NCBI GenBank assembly: GCA_001839685.1
Contig: MLAK01000649.1
Location: 1 to 64,000 of the forward strand
Length of the DNA: 64,000 nt
Direction: 5' to 3'
From: Tritrichomonas foetus
Lineage: Eukaryota; Parabasalia; Tritrichomonadida; Tritrichomonadidae
The position numbers and the translations under genes are program-made. The notes under the pieces are model-generated. The model had not been told where the DNA came from. It did no database searches and worked only from the letters and a program-made list of their open reading frames with translations. Shown here in pieces: positions 40,012 through 50,191 of this stretch (positions are counted from its first letter, which is position 1; each line of letters starts with the position of its first letter).

Positions 40012-42273
40012 TTACTCTTCTTGAATAACACCTTCAGGATTTCTCAAAGACTGGCAAAGTAAAACTAATTTTCTAGATTTAGATTGTTCAAATTTCTCCA
40101 AAAATGGCTGAAGATCGTCCACTGGAATTTCCTTGTTAATATTTTGAGAAAGGAATCCAAGAGTCCATCCAAGAGCATCTTCAGCTTTCTTTCTATCGCT
40201 TAATTTTTTATCATCGAATGGGAAATTCAAAAGTTCACCTAAAACTTTACCCATTTCTTCAAGAGGAAGCTCATATTTATCAGAAATTTCTTCAAACCAT
40301 CCTCTTGTTCGCCTTACACATGCTTGTGACTTATCAGATTTAAGGCGTTCGAGCATTGCTTCTAAAACATGATGAGCAGTTTCAAAGCTAGCTCGAATGA
40401 AAAGTGGAATAAAATCGGTTTGTGACTTCGAAAACTCTCCAATTTGATCTTCAATTACTTGATCAACTATTACTTTCCTATTATTCTCGTCTAATTTATC
40501 TATAAGCATTTGGGCGACAGCTACATGGAAGCCTTTCGGTTGTGTTTCTCTCATCATTCTAAGCAGTGCTGGAAGTGCTTCTTCTATACCTTCTGATGTA
40601 ATGTTTATAACAATTTTCTCTGGGCGTGATACAACCTTGTGTGGCAAAAGCTTTAATTTCTTGAATAATAATGGAATAGCTTTTGCAGATAGATTTTCGA
40701 CTGTTAATGCTTTAATCATAACAAGTGGCTCGTTTTCGAATTTATTGAGTGTTTCTTCATCGATGTATTGAAGTGAACATGTGGCAAATGATCTTCCAAT
40801 TGCTTGGCAGAATTTGCATTTCGATTTAAGGAGATGAAGTGAAGCATCAACAAGAGAATCCAAATCTTTAATGTGCTTTGGTGCTTTTTCATGAATTTCA
40901 AGTCCAACTATTTCGTGGATCTTCTTGGCAGCTTCCAAAATTGAATTTGATCGTGTATATAAAACTTCCTCTTTCGAAATGATGATTCCACTAATTTGGG
41001 ATTCAGGTGAAATCAAAGTAAGCCAATGCTTTCCATCACCGGCGACTGAATCTACACAGTGGGAAAGGAACGGAACTAATTTTTGTCTATCTTCTTCTTT
41101 TTCAATTTTGTTCATAGTTGCTTGGAATATTTGCGTCACCAAAGAAGAATCTTCAAGAGACTCTCTTCTTGTCTGTGCCCAGAGAAGCTCACAAAATGCG
41201 TCAAACTTATGCTCAGTCATTAATCCAAGTAGTTCTTTAGTTTCTCCATCGTCCAACTGGCCGAGGAATTTTCCGAGTTGTGTTGAGCGAACGCATTTCA
41301 GGAGAGCATTAGAAAGTGCGACAAGACGATGCTTGTGGATTTTTGCATGTTTCGTAGCTGTTTGAAGAATTGCTTCGGAAAGAAGCTCACCATATTTTGA
41401 TGAATTAATTTCCATGTAATAATTGGCACGTTTTTCAAGCGTATCAATAAAGTGTTGAACTTCTAAATGATCGAAAGCAGCAATTGAGGCAATCATTGGA
41501 AGGTAGCCGTCTGGCTTCTTCTTTTTTTCCCATAATTCCATCGTGCTGAAAATGAGCTGGTTTGGATCAACTTCGGCGAGGGCGCGCCACACTGGGTGAA
41601 TTTGTGGTAAAGCTCTTGTTGTCTTTTCAAGGAGAGATGCAAGAGAACGGAAGGTTCCCTGAGAGACTGGACTTCCTGCCCACTTTTTGAGAGGAAGACC
41701 AGAATATCGTCTGGCGATTCTTACCCAAAGTCCAAATGAATCTGCATGTGGTGGCGTTACAGTTGGACCCATTTCGTTAACTAAATTATTGAACATTTCT
41801 GATTTGAATTCATCAGTATTTCGATAAGTGCTTTCAATTACTGACCACAGTGTTGAGTATCCAATCGTTTTATAGCATTCGTTCTCGTTGGAAATGCCGT
41901 GAATCATTTGGATGATTTTTTCTACGATATCGTGACGGTTTCGGAAAATTCCAGCTCGGCACATCGCATTCCATGCGAAAAACAAGGCAATGTTACTACG
42001 CCTGTTTTCAGCTGTTGTCGAATCTTGCAATAACACTTCCTTTGAAAATTCATAAACGTAATCGAGGTCAAGTGAATTTCGAATTTTGGCTAATAATTGA
42101 CTGAGTGCGACTGCAATATTTGCGCGATGTCTTTGATTTTTGGCGCGAAGTGCACAAAAGAGTCTACGGAGCGCTTCTTTGTTGGCTTCTGGGTGTTCAT
42201 AGATCGTTTGAACAAATTGCTTAATTAAAGGGATCGGCGCTGTTGAAGAACTGATCTGGGAAATTAATTCCAT
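40012..42273 (-). CDS. HEAT-repeat protein, Pol5/MYBBP1A-like
   Basis: A 753-residue all-helical protein. The N-terminal segment EALRRLFCALRAKNQRHRAN, followed by IAVALSQLLAKI, resembles the opening of the Pol5/MYBBP1A family (leucine-rich, then a basic pair and AVALTELL). NIALFFAWNAMCRAGIF and IHPVWRALAE also fit family landmarks. Family members are nucleolar and act in rRNA synthesis despite the historical name DNA polymerase phi. The acidic and basic tails of longer family members are missing, since this protein stops after the solenoid. It has no DNA polymerase motif. Alternative: another HEAT protein with chance resemblance. The ATG is the first of the frame. The stop reads TAAA. Confidence 0.5.
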   Translation of the reverse strand: MELISQISSSTAPIPLIKQFVQTIYEHPEANKEALRRLFCALRAKNQRHRANIAVALSQLLAKIRNSLDLDYVYEFSKEVLLQDSTTAENRRSNIALFFAWNAMCRAGIFRNRHDIVEKIIQMIHGISNENECYKTIGYSTLWSVIESTYRNTDEFKSEMFNNLVNEMGPTVTPPHADSFGLWVRIARRYSGLPLKKWAGSPVSQGTFRSLASLLEKTTRALPQIHPVWRALAEVDPNQLIFSTMELWEKKKKPDGYLPMIASIAAFDHLEVQHFIDTLEKRANYYMEINSSKYGELLSEAILQTATKHAKIHKHRLVALSNALLKCVRSTQLGKFLGQLDDGETKELLGLMTEHKFDAFCELLWAQTRRESLEDSSLVTQIFQATMNKIEKEEDRQKLVPFLSHCVDSVAGDGKHWLTLISPESQISGIIISKEEVLYTRSNSILEAAKKIHEIVGLEIHEKAPKHIKDLDSLVDASLHLLKSKCKFCQAIGRSFATCSLQYIDEETLNKFENEPLVMIKALTVENLSAKAIPLLFKKLKLLPHKVVSRPEKIVINITSEGIEEALPALLRMMRETQPKGFHVAVAQMLIDKLDENNRKVIVDQVIEDQIGEFSKSQTDFIPLFIRASFETAHHVLEAMLERLKSDKSQACVRRTRGWFEEISDKYELPLEEMGKVLGELLNFPFDDKKLSDRKKAEDALGWTLGFLSQNINKEIPVDDLQPFLEKFEQSKSRKLVLLCQSLRNPEGVIQEE

Positions 42274-42764
42274 TTTTAATGGTCATTCACGAAGACCAAA
42301 CAAAGTTCTCATTTACACCTCTCAAATAAAATCTTGATTTATGTAAATCAAATAAAAAGTTTACATGAAGCATCTCAAAAAAAATTCACCATTATCGTCA
42401 ACATAGTATTTTTTGTATTATTTTTTGGTCGAAGAGTTCGAGTTTCTTCAATATCATGTAAACTATGCAAAAAAGTTACCTACTCTTTTTCAATTCACAC
42501 CAAAGAGATGCCAAATGCTGTCATTTCGTCTTTTTGAAAATTTGAATACTTTATTTTTTCTGTTATTTTGGAAATGAAAACATGACTCCATACTAATCTA
42601 AATAGAAAAGAAAATATTGAGGTAAGGACTTTCTCAAAATTTTGAAAATTTTGGAGATTATTTGAAAAGCTTTTTTCAAAACCCCAATTCAAAGAAATCT
42701 ATTGAAATAAAAAAATGTGCCAGATTATTTGACTGAAAATTTTCGCATTTCATATCTTCATTTG
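42274..42764. other. Intergenic, divergent promoter region
   Basis: A 490-base region between the divergent Pol5-like and UBA genes. TCATTTG (A at 42760) and TCATAT (A at 42752) immediately precede the ATG of the UBA gene. Other small frames (42334-42537 plus, 42495-42692 minus) show no domain. Confidence 0.45.
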
Positions 42765-43970
42765 ATGAGTTATGAAAACTTTGGACTTCCGTCTTCTTTA
42801 ATGATAGACAACTCAATGCAATCTACCGAAAATCGAGAGACCTTTTATCCTTCATCAAACTCCAATTTTTTCCAATCATTTAATCAATCAACTCATAGCA
42901 ATCAATTCCAACCGCCAACAACTCCACCAAATCAAAATTCGTATAATCACCCCTCAAGTTCGCAATCTCATAATAATTTTTCGACATTCCAAAATTATCA
43001 AAATTCGCCACCCAATTCTTATCGAAATCAAAATTCCCAGCAGCAGCCACCAAGGTCGAACTTTGGGCCTCCGCCGAAACAGACTCATGCCTCAAATTTC
43101 GGACCGCCGCCAAAATATAATCCCGGAGTCACAAATTTCTTTGCGCCTGCTCCAGTTGCAATAAATACCGCTCCAATTCCGACCGCCACTCCAATGCCGA
43201 CCCCCACTCCAATTCCAGAGCCTGCCTCAGCTCCTCAATATTCGAATCCACCCAGCCAAAGCAATAGGGCCCAAACCAGTCCAAGCTACGGAAGGGTAAG
43301 CGGACGGTCAGTTCGGGCACCACCGGTTGGGTCTCAGCAATGGGAAAATTGCATTCAGGCAATATGCGATATGGGCTTCACCCGCGATCAAGCCGCTGAT
43401 GCACTAAAGAAGGCAGGAACAATAGAAGGATCAATTAGCTACTTAATTGATGGGACACTTCCTCAAGGCGGTGTAGCAGCATCTTTTAATGTTTTTAACG
43501 AATTACGAGAAATCCTCAAAAGTGACACATCTTTATTTTTCCAAATTGTCCAAGAGAATATATCATTATTTGAAAACCTATTCCAAGAAGAACCAGAAAT
43601 TATGTTGAATCTTTTTGAGATAAATCAATCTGAAATTGATTTGGAATATTTCAAATTCAAATTCAACCAGATTTCAAATAGATTAAATCTTCAAGATTAT
43701 TCAACTCACAACAACCAAAAAAATCTCTCTTCTTATAATAACATTTCCAAGAATGACCAAAAAAATTCATATATTAGCGAACGAGATTTAAAAGCAACAA
43801 AAGTCTATGAAGAAACAATGGGGAGATTTTCACCAGAAGAACAAGAAGAAATTCGAAATTTAACTCGACTTTTCTCTGCAATAGAAGTAACCCAAATTCC
43901 AGAATACTATGAAGCATGCAACCGAGATTTCACGACCACTCAAATTCTTCTTGAATCAATGAATGACTAA
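42765..43970 (+). CDS. RAD23-like UBA protein lacking a UBL domain
   Basis: A 401-residue protein. Residues 1-185 are Asn/Gln/Ser/Pro-rich and disordered. A first UBA domain follows at about 190-228 (CIQAICDMGFTRDQAADAL), then an XPC-binding/STI1-like segment (about 242-291, NVFNELREILKSDTSLFFQI) and a second UBA at the C-terminus (about 355-400, EIRNLTRLFSAIEVTQIPEY). UBA1, XPC-binding, UBA2 is the RAD23 order, which delivers ubiquitinated cargo to the proteasome and stabilises XPC. The N-terminal ubiquitin-like domain needed to dock on the proteasome is not visible, so the low-complexity region has replaced it. The frame is open to a GTG at 42717; the ATG at 42765 follows an Inr. Confidence 0.75.
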   Translation: MSYENFGLPSSLMIDNSMQSTENRETFYPSSNSNFFQSFNQSTHSNQFQPPTTPPNQNSYNHPSSSQSHNNFSTFQNYQNSPPNSYRNQNSQQQPPRSNFGPPPKQTHASNFGPPPKYNPGVTNFFAPAPVAINTAPIPTATPMPTPTPIPEPASAPQYSNPPSQSNRAQTSPSYGRVSGRSVRAPPVGSQQWENCIQAICDMGFTRDQAADALKKAGTIEGSISYLIDGTLPQGGVAASFNVFNELREILKSDTSLFFQIVQENISLFENLFQEEPEIMLNLFEINQSEIDLEYFKFKFNQISNRLNLQDYSTHNNQKNLSSYNNISKNDQKNSYISERDLKATKVYEETMGRFSPEEQEEIRNLTRLFSAIEVTQIPEYYEACNRDFTTTQILLESMND

Positions 43971-45106
43971 TCATTTTTCAAGAAAACAACTCATTCTATG
44001 CTTTTTTAAATCTGACACTATAAATTAACGAGCCTTGATGAATCATGAAATTGATTCAAAACAATTGTTTTTCTACCACTGAATTACAGCCAAAAGTTAA
44101 ACTAGAAAACTAAATTTGCCTTTATCATTGACCAAACTTTGATTCTTGCTTTGTGAATCTTTTTCAAGTTGGTTGTAATTCTGAAGTGTAATTGTTTGTA
44201 ATAAAATTATTTATTTCCCGAAAAACGCCACCATTATTTTTATTTATTTCTTTAAGAGGCAACTTGGATCTTCCAACAAGATTAAGGTATGAATCATATT
44301 ATATGATTATCATCACATATAATATTTATTGGAATGACTAAGACGAATAACTCTATGCTCATAATTGGATTTTTTTTTATTTTTTAATAATAGATATTTA
44401 AGATAAAATAAATCCAAAACAATATTATTTAATTATCTTTTATATTCATAACATTATTTTTTCATTTTGATGATGCTATAATTGTTGCCAAGACATCAAT
44501 AATACATATCAAATAATATTTTTTAACAAAATGTTTATTCGCGAGTTGAAGTACATCTTTTCTATATTTATAAGATAGTTGTTGCTTCTCCATGATTTCA
44601 AAAATTTTAATCAGACACATTCCTGGATTTTTCGATTTCTTTTTTCTTGTGTGGAATTTAATGTTTTTATTGAAATTTCTCTCTGATTTCAGAATTTATA
44701 ATTTTATAAATTTATCTGGGACAATTATGTTTATCATTGGAAAACCATATATTGATGATAATAAATTGATAATTAATTTTCATTCTGAGTCTAATATTTC
44801 CTTATCCTTTATGCTTCATATGGATTCATGAATAAATTCATGAAAACTATCATTTTTAATTTCCAAAATTCAATATTTCTTCATTTCATTGGCAAGGAAA
44901 AGGTTTCGTTGATGGTAACAAATTTAAGTCTAGAAAAACGGAACAATAATCGTAATTTTGGAATTTTTCACATAATTTTGGTTTCGAAATGTGTTAGAAA
45001 CATCAATCTTTACATCATCGAGATCACCAAATAATCACAAAATATGAAGATAATTTTTTTTAATTCTTTTTTTTTTTTTTTTTTGTAATAGGTTCGTTTA
45101 AAAAAA
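43971..45106. other. Intergenic with poly-T run and palindrome
   Basis: 1.1 kb of AT-rich DNA. It contains a perfect 17-base palindrome (44292-44308: AATCATAT, T, ATATGATT) and an 18-base T run (45067-45084). Two small plus-strand frames (44592-44831, 44828-45034) are hydrophobic, with no secure domain. Confidence 0.5.
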
Positions 45107-46663
45107 TTACCCGTTTTTCTGTGCTTCATTCATAATACTGCTGCTCATGGCTCTCCTGAACCTCATCTGCTTTCTAAATCTATTAAAGATATAATTAAAC
45201 TCATTTTTGCGGGGATAGGTGGGAATATGATTAGAAAGAAGGGGATTGCCACCAAATGGAAATCTTGGGGAATAAGAAACATTCAATAAACTCAAATATA
45301 AATGTGCCATATCATAAAATGTCATTTGATGTTCAATTCGACCATATTGACGACTTGCAATATTAACAAGAAGTGAACGAGGTTCAACAAAATTATGAAC
45401 AGAATTTGACATCACAAAATGATCACCATGAATTACGATTTCAGATTTTTCGATTAAATCATTTTTTTCGAGTGCATCGAAAAACTTTTTCACATACGAA
45501 TCTGTACATTCACATTCATTTAAGTAGCTAGAAAGTCCTTCTTCGTTCTCTCTTTCACAATAATTCTGAAAACAGCCAATGTGGGTATCTTGAATATACC
45601 ACATCAAATTGAAAGGTTGGTGGTTCTTCAAATCTTGTAAAAATGAGCTGTTGACCAACCAATTGGTGACTTCAATGTCATATTTGGCATTATGAACAGA
45701 TTCAATCATAAGGGTGTAATTATGAAGACTGAGGAAATCTAAATAATTCCCGATATTTGGCTGTCCTCCAATAACCATGAAACTTGAATAGTTTAATGCC
45801 TTTAAATAATCAGGTACACATTTGAAATGCCTATTCAAATGAAAATGGCCTTGATCATATCGAATCGATCCATCTTTGAGTAAGGGCAAATTGCACAAAA
45901 CGGTGAAAAGTGAACCAATTGACCAACTGTTAAACGGTTGTCGTGTAACATTCATGAATAAAGTTGTGTGGTTTGTCAGATTAGATAAAAACGGGAGAAG
46001 ATTCTTATATTCTGGGTTGAACGGCCCCAGATTTTGCAATTCCATTGATTCCAGAATAATTGTTATCAAATTTTTTGGTTTCACTCCTTCCGGCTGTGAT
46101 ACATTAATATTTGATTTTATAAAGGTTTCAAAAGACTTAACAAACGGATCGTTGGGATCAATGAATATATCGTCGGTTTGAAAAGGGAACAAATCCACTT
46201 TAATTATAAAAAGATATTGGAATAAGCACAAGTTGTTGAAAATCACAACAAAAATGTAGTATTTCCAGTCCAAGTAAATAGTTTCAAGTGTAATATAGCA
46301 GAATAGCATTACAAATGCTGTTGCTAGTAGCGCTAAAAAAAAAATGCCTTTTTGATCAGTATATCCATATTTGAAGTCAATTGATGAGAAAAACTGGTAG
46401 CTGAATGACTTTTCTGTAGTCAGATATGATGCAACTTCACTTGCATTCGCCGTATATAAAACCAAAACCAAAATGTACTTCAAAAGCTTGATCGAGTGCA
46501 ATTGAAGGATTAGAATGTATGCGGTAAGATAAAATGCGAGTCGATAGGTCATTTCGGTTCGATTTAGGGTTTTCGTATAAACATAATAGTCGAGTGAAAG
46601 GATAAAGATGATGTTGATTGTGATAAAAATAAATGTCTTTATGCGCCACTTCTTTCTTTCCAT
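45107..46663 (-). CDS. LtaS/OpgB-type phosphoglycerol transferase-like membrane protein, copy 1
   Basis: A 518-residue protein of the sulfatase superfamily. Five hydrophobic segments lie in residues of about 10-155 (near 10-28, 38-56, 60-76, 105-128 and 132-152). An extracytosolic catalytic domain follows from about 200. Motifs fit LtaS/OpgB enzymes: NLITIILES (metal-ligand Glu), FNSWSIGSLFTVLCNLPLL near 243-261 (W-S/T-I nucleophile followed by the small-residue CxxPL block), WYIQDTH and IVIHGDH near 407-413. Bacterial relatives transfer phosphoglycerol or phosphoethanolamine from lipids to polymers or glycans. Here a surface-glycan role is possible but inferred. Several N-glycosylation sequons lie in the domain. 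A 50192-51739 paralog is 5 kb away. Bacterial origin is plausible. Confidence 0.78.
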   Translation of the reverse strand: MERKKWRIKTFIFITINIIFILSLDYYVYTKTLNRTEMTYRLAFYLTAYILILQLHSIKLLKYILVLVLYTANASEVASYLTTEKSFSYQFFSSIDFKYGYTDQKGIFFLALLATAFVMLFCYITLETIYLDWKYYIFVVIFNNLCLFQYLFIIKVDLFPFQTDDIFIDPNDPFVKSFETFIKSNINVSQPEGVKPKNLITIILESMELQNLGPFNPEYKNLLPFLSNLTNHTTLFMNVTRQPFNSWSIGSLFTVLCNLPLLKDGSIRYDQGHFHLNRHFKCVPDYLKALNYSSFMVIGGQPNIGNYLDFLSLHNYTLMIESVHNAKYDIEVTNWLVNSSFLQDLKNHQPFNLMWYIQDTHIGCFQNYCERENEEGLSSYLNECECTDSYVKKFFDALEKNDLIEKSEIVIHGDHFVMSNSVHNFVEPRSLLVNIASRQYGRIEHQMTFYDMAHLYLSLLNVSYSPRFPFGGNPLLSNHIPTYPRKNEFNYIFNRFRKQMRFRRAMSSSIMNEAQKNG

Positions 46664-49600
46664 AGTTTAGTCCTAAATTGTCCAATTGTTGAAAGAAAAA
46701 AAGGACAGAAAAAACTTTGTATAGATTCAATTGCTGTTGAAAAGATAGTCAAATCTCATTGTGAAATAGTTTGAACTTTTTGACTGAATTTTACCGACTA
46801 AATTGAATCTTTTCAGATTCCTGTGAAAATATACTGTAATTCTTTTAAGAAATCACACTGCTTTTCTATCAATATATTGAAATGATTGAATTGAACTGTA
46901 AATGTAATTAATCATGTTTTCACTAATATCTCTAAAACAAAAAAAGAATTTTGTTATATTTTCAAACAGAGAAGACAAACTACAGAAGTTATATATTAAA
47001 AATGAGTATGTTGGGTCAATGTAGGTTTATACGAAATATAATTGAAGACAGATGACAATTGGATCTTATACGATCACTGCTCTTCAGAAAAAATGATTGA
47101 TAGCGAATTGAATATTTTCTATGAGTTACATGTTAGAATGATTTTATTACTGTAATTACTGATCCTTTACTTATCAAACGTTATGTTATATATTTTTGTA
47201 TACATTGATTAAATGAAACCTTTCAATCAATTTTGTGATAATTGACATTAAGGGTCAAGTTTCTGAAGAAATTGAATGATACTCAAAAAGTGGCTTTTCA
47301 GTATTTTAGAAAATGCGATTTAGTAACCAAGAAAAAATCTTCAAAAATTGAGATGTTTATGCTTTTACTACAATATGAGAATTTCTTAGCTTTACATTTT
47401 ATTCTCAATTTTGATAGAAGTTAACAAAAAAATATAATAACTCATTATTCGTACTGACCAAAATATATCTGCGCGTTGTTATCAAATGAAAAGACCTTTT
47501 GGAAAACACTAATGAAGGCTTTTAACGTAATCGTTCTTGTAAAAAATGATCGAATTCATATCCTGATTACTGAAAAGTTGATAATTTTATAATTAAAAAC
47601 ACCCAAATACAACACATAATATTTTGCACCCAAAAGTAGAAATCAATAGTTTTTTCTACTCACACAGTTACAAGAATAAATTGAAGAATAATTAAATTTT
47701 CTCAACATGACATTTAAGGCCAAATGGTTTCTCAATATTAAATATTTATTGAATACCAGAACTTATTTTCACGTATTCAAAATAATTCGAAATTGCATTC
47801 AATTAATTAAATAATTACTCAAAATTTCTATAATTATATTGAATTAAGTCTTTCAATATCATGTTGATTTTAGTCGTCTATATCTCAGTTTATATGATAT
47901 TTTGGAATTTCAAACATTTATTCATGAAAATTAACATGATTTTTTGGCAAATATATAAAAATTGTAAAATATTTAGAATGAACTTTTTGAATATCCTCTC
48001 AATCAAAAGTACACAACCTGGAAATACGTTTATTTTCATTAAATAAACTGAACTTTTTCGAATCTTGGAAACAACTTCCCGACTCTCTGATGCTTAATTT
48101 ACAGCAACGAATTTTTGCTGAATAGATCTCAACCAATAAAAAATGCCAAAATTCGCTTGATTACTATTTTCGAAATTACACGTTATTTCTAAAATCTCCA
48201 GGCAGATGAAAGATTTTGCCCTTTCCACTAGATCAAAGAGTTACTCAAATATTTCTCTATATTATCCCTACTATGTGGACAATTTTATCGAATTTATCTT
48301 GCAATACACCAATTTTATTGAATTTGAATTTTCCGAAAGATTGATGCTTAGATTTTTTTTCAAACTTTGCCAACATGCACAATTTCGTCAGAATGTATTA
48401 ACATCGATTTATAAAGCATTTTCGTCTTTTGGTTGTCGAGAATTACGTTCTCAAAAAAAATTCGATATTTGATCAAAATCTAATGAACCAATTGTATTCA
48501 ACTCACACAAAATCATGAACATTCTTATTAATAAAGAAGGAAATTGAATTTAATTCTGAAATTATTTGAGAATCTTATTTTTTGGGCATAATTTTTTTTT
48601 CTTTCTTAAAATCCTTTTGAAGGAGCTTATCCATGTAAATACTCTCAAAAATCAAGGATATGTCGCATATGTGTGGGAAAAAAGTAGATTTTCATTTTCA
48701 ATGGAATANACGATTATAATGTATTCAAAACAATAAGTATTTCTAAAAAAATTGCTTTTTTTATTAAATCGAAGAATATCTCAAAAATAAAAAGACAAAA
48801 TCTTTTAATATTTTGGATATATTATTTTTTAATTATGCTAATTATATGGAGAAAATATAAATAAAATCATAAGCGTAGAAGCATAGGTTGTGTACTTTTT
48901 CTCAATCTATACATGGCTCTTCACTGTTCCAACATGACATTATATATGGTAAATTTGTTTCTGTTATTTAATTAGATAATTAATGTAAAATAAACTATAT
49001 ATATATTTATAAAGAATACTGTAAAATTTAATCATAAATTCTAAATTATTCCAGATATCCATCTTCTACTCATATATTTCCACATAAATTGCTTTATATT
49101 CGACTTTCCCGCTAAAAGTATCTATTATTTTAAGTTAATTTTTTATTTCGAGTTTATTTCAATTATGGCTATCAAAAAACTCGATTTAATTTAGATCAAT
49201 TAATCTGAAATTGAAGGCAGGTTTCATTTTTTGCTTAATGTAAAAACGTTATATCAACTACATATTATGAATTACGACCGAACATTTCCTGAAAGACCAA
49301 ATTTCTGCTGAAAAAGTAAACAAATCACATAGAAATTTTTGAATTTAAATATATCCTATCTTTTTCTCTGGCAATACAATTGCTCCCTTCTTATTTTTAA
49401 TTTATTTATTATAAATAAACCTAATTTTATACCTCTTTTTATTTGACTGTTACAAATCGATGAAATAAACATCACATTTTGAATATCATGGTTTTATTAC
49501 GCTTGATTTAATGATTACCATAAAAAACAACTATTTACTATTATGAACAATCAAATTATATCGTTATATATTTATTAAATGCCAGAATACATTTTTGGCT

Positions 49601-50191
49601 ATTAAATAAACCAATTCATTATAGAAAATTCCCGAACAATATCTCATTTTATACCATTGTTTCCCCTTTTTCGTCAACCAAGTGATCATAACAGTCATTG
49701 TTTTCATAGTATACTTAATCTAATTAATAGTGAATCCATAATAAAATTTATCGGAAAGATGTTGCCTTGAACATAAACAAATGAAATCACCAATCGAATA
49801 TTTTTTGCTCATGGAAATTATTGTTTTTTTCTCCCAATTTTGTATGAATTTGGAAGAATTCAAAAGAATGAAAAATATTTCATTAAATATATGAACAATG
49901 AACATACTATGTGAAAATATATAATTTTATTTCTTTTTGTTTTGCTTGTTTCTCCAAAAGGCATCTAGTTTTATATTTTATTAGGATTTAATTTTCTTAT
50001 TTGAAAATATATTTATATTTATTGAGTCGAATATAGATTGAATTGTATCAACAATTCAATTTCTGAAAACATCAATCAGCTTTGAAAAACCATGATGGAA
50101 AGCCTTAACGATAATAGGTTTTCTCCAAAAAATGCCGTATGAACATTCATTCAATGATTAGGAGCAGGGTATTTTGTTAAATCGCAGATAT
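46664..50191. other. 3.5 kb gene desert between the LtaS-like paralogs
   Basis: Very AT-rich. Small frames (47242-47424, 47861-48046, 48206-48472, 49720-49905) carry no recognisable domain and no clear Inr. One undetermined base (N) lies at 48709. I see no repeat that would explain the duplication of the flanking genes. Confidence 0.5.

Noticed and set aside
44292..44308. 17-base AT palindrome as a regulatory site
   Set aside because: In DNA this AT-rich such palindromes are expected by chance, and it is more than 300 bases from either gene.
44697..44831. Galectin-like impression in a small plus-strand frame
   Set aside because: Only a few hydrophobic positions fit; the frame breaks immediately and the sugar-binding residues are not visible.
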